Source: Paractinoplanes bogorensis
GTDB lineage: Bacteria > Actinomycetota > Actinomycetes > Mycobacteriales > Micromonosporaceae
Assembly (NCBI RefSeq): GCF_018829635.1
Contig: NZ_JAHKKG010000016.1
Coordinates: 1-64,000, forward strand
Direction of reading: 5' to 3'
Length of the DNA: 64,000 nucleotides
The notes under the pieces are model-generated. The model saw only the letters and a list, made by a program, of their open reading frames with translations, was not told the DNA's origin and made no database searches. The position numbers were made by a program, and so were the translations under genes. Shown in pieces: positions 61,166 to 64,000 of this stretch. Every line of letters starts with the position of its first letter. Position 1 is the first letter of the stretch.

Positions 61166-62308
61166 GTGGCCAAGGACTACTACGGCATTCTCGGTGTGAG
61201 CCGGGAAGCCACCGACGACGAGATCAAGCGCGCCTACCGCAAACTGGCTCGGCAGTACCACCCGGACGTCAACCCGGACCCGGAAGCGCACGAGAAGTTC
61301 AAGGACATCAACGCGGCGTACGAGGTCCTGTCCGACGACCAGAAGCGCCAGATCGTCGACCTGGGTGGCGACCCGCTGGCCCCCGGCGGCGGCATGGGCC
61401 CCGGCGGTGCGGGCGGTCCGGGCGGCGCGTTCGTCGGCTTCCAGGACATCATGGACGCGTTCTTCGGCTCGGCCGCCGGTGGCAACGCCCGCGGCCCGCG
61501 CCCGCGCACGCGCCCGGGGGCCGACGCGATCCTGCGGCTCGAGCTCGACCTGGTCGAGACCGCGTTCGGCGTCGAGGCCCCGATCACGGTCGACACCGCG
61601 GTGCTGTGCACCCAGTGCTCCGGCGCGGGCACGGCCCCGGGCACCCACCTGGCCACCTGTGACACGTGTGGCGGCCGGGGCGAGGTGCAGAGCGTGCAGC
61701 GCACGTTCCTGGGCCAGGTCGTCTCGTCCCGCCCGTGCGCGACCTGCCAGGGCCACGGCACGGTCATCCCGCACCCGTGCCCGACCTGCGCCGGTGACGG
61801 CCGCGTCCGCACCCGTCGCTCGCTGACCGTGAAGATCCCGGCCGGCGTCGAGGACGGCATGCGCATCCGGCTGGCCCAGCAGGGCGAGGTCGGCCCCGGC
61901 GGCGGCACCCCGGGCGACCTCTACGTCGAGATCCACGAGCGCCCGCACGACGTCTACTCGCGCAAGGGCGACGACCTGCACTGCCGGGTCACGCTCCCGA
62001 TGACCGCGGCCGCGCTCGGCACCCGCCTGACGATCAAGACGCTCGACAGCGAGGAGGGCATCGAGGTCAAGGCCGGCACCCAGCCCGCGTCGACGCTGCG
62101 GATCCGCGGCAAGGGCGTGCCCCACCTACGCGGCCAGGGCCGGGGTGACCTCTTCGTGCACCTCGACGTCAAGACGCCGACCAAGCTCACCGCCGACCAG
62201 GAGCGGATGCTGCGCGACTTCGCCAAGACCCGCGGCGAGGACGTGGCCGAGCTGAGCAAGCAGGGCGGCTTCTTCAGCCGGATGCGCGACGCCTTCAACG
62301 GACATTAG
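61166..62308 (+). CDS. dnaJ: molecular chaperone DnaJ
   Basis: A 380-residue Hsp40 co-chaperone of DnaK. The J domain (1-70) has the HPD motif in RQYHPDVNPD. A Gly-rich linker follows, then the zinc domain with four CxxCxGxG-type repeats (CTQCSGAG, CDTCGGRG, CATCQGHG, CPTCAGDG), substrate domains and the dimerisation tail. GTG start at 61166, 17 bp after hrcA. This hrcA-linked copy corresponds to the second DnaJ of actinobacteria (dnaJ2). Its last 45 bp are duplicated downstream. Confidence 0.97.
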   Translation: MAKDYYGILGVSREATDDEIKRAYRKLARQYHPDVNPDPEAHEKFKDINAAYEVLSDDQKRQIVDLGGDPLAPGGGMGPGGAGGPGGAFVGFQDIMDAFFGSAAGGNARGPRPRTRPGADAILRLELDLVETAFGVEAPITVDTAVLCTQCSGAGTAPGTHLATCDTCGGRGEVQSVQRTFLGQVVSSRPCATCQGHGTVIPHPCPTCAGDGRVRTRRSLTVKIPAGVEDGMRIRLAQQGEVGPGGGTPGDLYVEIHERPHDVYSRKGDDLHCRVTLPMTAAALGTRLTIKTLDSEEGIEVKAGTQPASTLRIRGKGVPHLRGQGRGDLFVHLDVKTPTKLTADQERMLRDFAKTRGEDVAELSKQGGFFSRMRDAFNGH

Positions 62309-62412
62309 TTCATCAAGGTCAAGAGCTTCATGTCCTGGTGGGGTGCAGGGCGGCTTCTTCAGCCGGATGCGCGACGCGTTCAACGGACATCAAGTTCAAG
62401 AGCTTCATGTCC
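62261..62412 (+). repeat. tandem duplication of the dnaJ 3' end
   Basis: The last 45 bases of dnaJ before its stop (62261-62305) recur at 62346-62390 with one difference (period 85 bp). The sequence after it (TCAAGAGCTTCATGTCC) recurs at 62319 and 62396 (period 77). The second copy has CAA in place of the TAG stop and joins the dispersed element directly, so the element's 5' edge is itself duplicated. Confidence 0.9.
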
Positions 62413-62521
62413 CGGCTGAGTGCGGTGTACAGACCGTCGCTCCCGCGGGGGCCGCGACACGCTTCGCTGGCCGCTGGCGCGTCCAGAACGCGAAGCGTGC
62501 CACGGCGACCTGCGTGAGTGG
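62389..62521. repeat. dispersed structured element, copy B
   Basis: Second copy of the element at 53186-53319. GACCGTCGCTCCCGCGGGG is at 62432-62450. The hairpin stem is 10 bp (62458-62467 with 62490-62499, arms CACGCTTCGC and GCGAAGCGTG) around the same 22-nt loop (62468-62489) found in copy A. The stem differs from copy A but pairs perfectly. Confidence 0.85.
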
Positions 62522-62547
62522 CCGCGCAGTGTCCGCTGCGCGGCCAC
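62518..62547. terminator. terminator hairpin between dnaJ and the DUF4241 gene
   Basis: A perfect 12-bp stem (62518-62529 with 62536-62547) and a 6-nt loop lie between two convergent genes, four bases from the DUF4241 stop. Confidence 0.8.
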
Positions 62548-62551
62548 ACGA

Positions 62552-63763
62552 TCAGTCGTCGCTGGGGAACAGGCGCATGTCGGCCACGAAGGACACGATG
62601 TAGCCCGAGTGGTCGCGGCCCACCCACGTCGGATAGGCGCCGTCTCCCCAGCCGCTGGACCAGGCGATCATGTCGCCGTCGGCCACCGCCGTGAAGCGGG
62701 GATCGCGCAGGTCGAAGGCCTCCCACTCCTCGCTGAGGCGTTCGCGGTTCTCTTCGTCGACGAAGCACGCCATGCCCGCGTCGACGCCGAAACCAAAGAA
62801 CTCGCCATAGCCCAGATCGAGCAGGTCCTGGCCGTCGCGCAGAGCCAGCTCCCAGGTCGCGGCGCGGCGATCGTTGATGTCCAGGCGCGCGGCCGCCACC
62901 CGCGTATGGCCAGGGTCGTCGGTAAAGGTCGCGAGGCTGATCGTCACCGCATAGGAGCCTGGCGGCGCGGTGACCAGGAACGGCTCCTCGCCGTAGTCGA
63001 GGGATGACGGGTCGGCGGCGACCAGGCGGCCGGACGGCAGGTTGAGCTTGCCCGCGGGAACCGTGGAGATGCGCATCCGGCGATCGCCGACCGTGCGCTC
63101 GGTGCCGTCGGTGAACAGCGCCTCCACCCCGCGCGGCTGCAACGGGCGCGGCGGGTGCCACGGCCGCTCGGCCGACCGGCGGACCGGGAGGCCCGCCGCG
63201 CCGGCCTCCGGAGCGACCCGGAACGGGCCGTCGGCCACGCGGGGGACGGCGCACACACCGGAGAAGGGCGGGACGCAGGACTCGGCGTGGATGCGGCCGG
63301 ACCGGTCGAGCAGGGCGTTCCACCGGCCGAAGGACGGGATCGGCAGCCGGGGCGGGGTGAACCCGTTGTCGGCGAACGTGCTGCGGCCGCCCCGGTCGCC
63401 GGCCGGCTCGATCGAGTCGTTCCGGCGACCGGCGAGCTGCCAGTCGATCCGGTGGCGGGCGGCGTTGGCCGGGTCGTCGGACGACGCCCGGTTGGCCGAC
63501 TCGCGCAGGAACAGGTCGCCCTCGCGGGCCCGGCGCCACTCGTGGGAGCCGGTCACCCGGCCCGCAGAGTCATGATGCTCGACGGCGCAGTAACCCTCAG
63601 TCCATGAAATGTTCAATACGCTGTGTAGGCGTCCACCGGCGAGCAGCACCACTGAGTACGGCTCGCCGGCGGAGTCACGCGACTCGGCCTCGTCCTGGGT
63701 CAGGGGGTTGATCAGCCCTTCGTCCCAGCCCTCGCAGTACACCGCCGCCAGCGTCGTCTCCAT
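62552..63763 (-). CDS. DUF4241 domain protein
   Basis: A 403-residue protein. The C-terminal ~200 residues match the DUF4241 layout: GKLNLPSGRLVAADP, a GYGEFFGFGVDAGMACFVDE strand pair and the final SGYIVSFVADMRLF. The N-terminal half is a separate beta-rich domain (ISWTEGYCAVEHHDSAGRV) that I do not recognise. DUF4241 proteins occur often near polymorphic-toxin immunity loci, but nothing of that kind is visible here. Start ATG 63763. Confidence 0.8.
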   Translation of the reverse strand: METTLAAVYCEGWDEGLINPLTQDEAESRDSAGEPYSVVLLAGGRLHSVLNISWTEGYCAVEHHDSAGRVTGSHEWRRAREGDLFLRESANRASSDDPANAARHRIDWQLAGRRNDSIEPAGDRGGRSTFADNGFTPPRLPIPSFGRWNALLDRSGRIHAESCVPPFSGVCAVPRVADGPFRVAPEAGAAGLPVRRSAERPWHPPRPLQPRGVEALFTDGTERTVGDRRMRISTVPAGKLNLPSGRLVAADPSSLDYGEEPFLVTAPPGSYAVTISLATFTDDPGHTRVAAARLDINDRRAATWELALRDGQDLLDLGYGEFFGFGVDAGMACFVDEENRERLSEEWEAFDLRDPRFTAVADGDMIAWSSGWGDGAYPTWVGRDHSGYIVSFVADMRLFPSDD

Positions 63764-63856
63764 GAGCGGCGATCTTATTCAGTGACGCTGGGGTTCCGCC
63801 GCCCCGCAGCTGCTACAAATTGCAGTGAAGAGCAAGCGGAGAGCAAACGAAGAGCG

Positions 63857-64000
63857 TCAGCGCGCGGCGAAGGTTCGACCCGCGTGGATGGCCGCCTCGT
63901 GGGCCGCCTTCTTGAGATCGTTGGCCGCGTCGATGAACGGCGCCATGGCCGGCGTGACGGCGGCGAGGGTCAGCTCGCGCTCGATGAGGGTGAGGTCGGC
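63857..64000 (-). CDS. C-terminal end of a helical protein (partial)
   Basis: A coding end enters from the right edge. The 47 visible residues include LIERELTLAAVTPAMAPF, then DAANDLKKAAHEAAIHAGRT, and finish in TGA at 63857. The composition is protein-like and strongly helical. The start lies outside the window and the family cannot be named from this piece. Confidence 0.7.
   Translation of the reverse strand, partial: ADLTLIERELTLAAVTPAMAPFIDAANDLKKAAHEAAIHAGRTFAAR

Overview
This is a high-GC actinobacterial chromosome segment, most likely from Actinoplanes or a close relative in the Micromonosporaceae. The genus is inferred from GC-rich codon use, gene content and the style of the disordered N-termini; no database was searched. 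The backbone order valS-folC-DUF4233-ndk ... rne-rplU-rpmA-obg ... nadD-rsfS-histidine phosphatase-degV-comEA-comEC-holA-rpsT-lepA ... hemW-hrcA-dnaJ is the order known from mycobacteria, with accessory genes inserted between the blocks. Starts are often GTG or TTG, and several of the TTG starts are fixed by strong Shine-Dalgarno sequences.

Layout. 1-400: 3' part of a 5S rRNA gene with its terminator. 395-8.9 kb: a membrane protein, the valS-folC-DUF4233 operon, a large disordered membrane/VOC fusion and ndk. 8.9-12.4 kb: an ArsR-type regulator with a three-gene ABC-2 transporter operon. 12.5-17.6 kb: a secreted PhoD-type phosphatase, an acyltransferase, an iron-sulphur photolyase and a membrane protein paralogous to the one at 395. 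17.8-21.5 kb: an RsbQ-like hydrolase, a PAS/GAF/PP2C/ATPase phosphatase and a STAS protein, which together look like an energy- or ligand-sensing switch for a sigma factor. 21.5-30.6 kb: a radical SAM pair, RNase E, a lipoprotein, L21, L27 and Obg. 31-32.2 kb: trpS with an apparently complete ribosome-mediated attenuator encoding a Trp-Trp leader peptide. 32.2-38.8 kb: pepN, nadD, rsfS, a phosphatase, degV and others. 38.8-46.7 kb: a PrmC-like methylase, the DNA-uptake proteins ComEA and ComEC, a GNAT protein and holA. 47-53 kb: a repeat-rich gap, rpsT, a phosphotransferase, a DUF4240 gene, a MOSC gene, lepA and a small membrane protein. 53-64 kb: hypothetical and sensory membrane proteins, enoyl-CoA hydratase, hemW, a DUF4870 protein, CIRCE-hrcA-dnaJ and a DUF4241 gene.

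The most interesting material is mostly non-coding. (1) The trpS attenuator has a nearly leaderless Trp-Trp peptide and mutually exclusive 1:2, 2:3 and 3:4 stems. (2) A dispersed element of about 130 bp (copies at 53.2 and 62.4 kb) keeps an identical 22-nt hairpin loop while its stem bases differ but still pair. (3) Three tandem duplications each start from the 3' end of a gene (comEC, the DUF4240 gene, dnaJ), two of them repeating the stop codon itself. (4) The RsbQ/PAS-phosphatase/STAS switch. Nothing here is a CRISPR array, prophage or insertion sequence.
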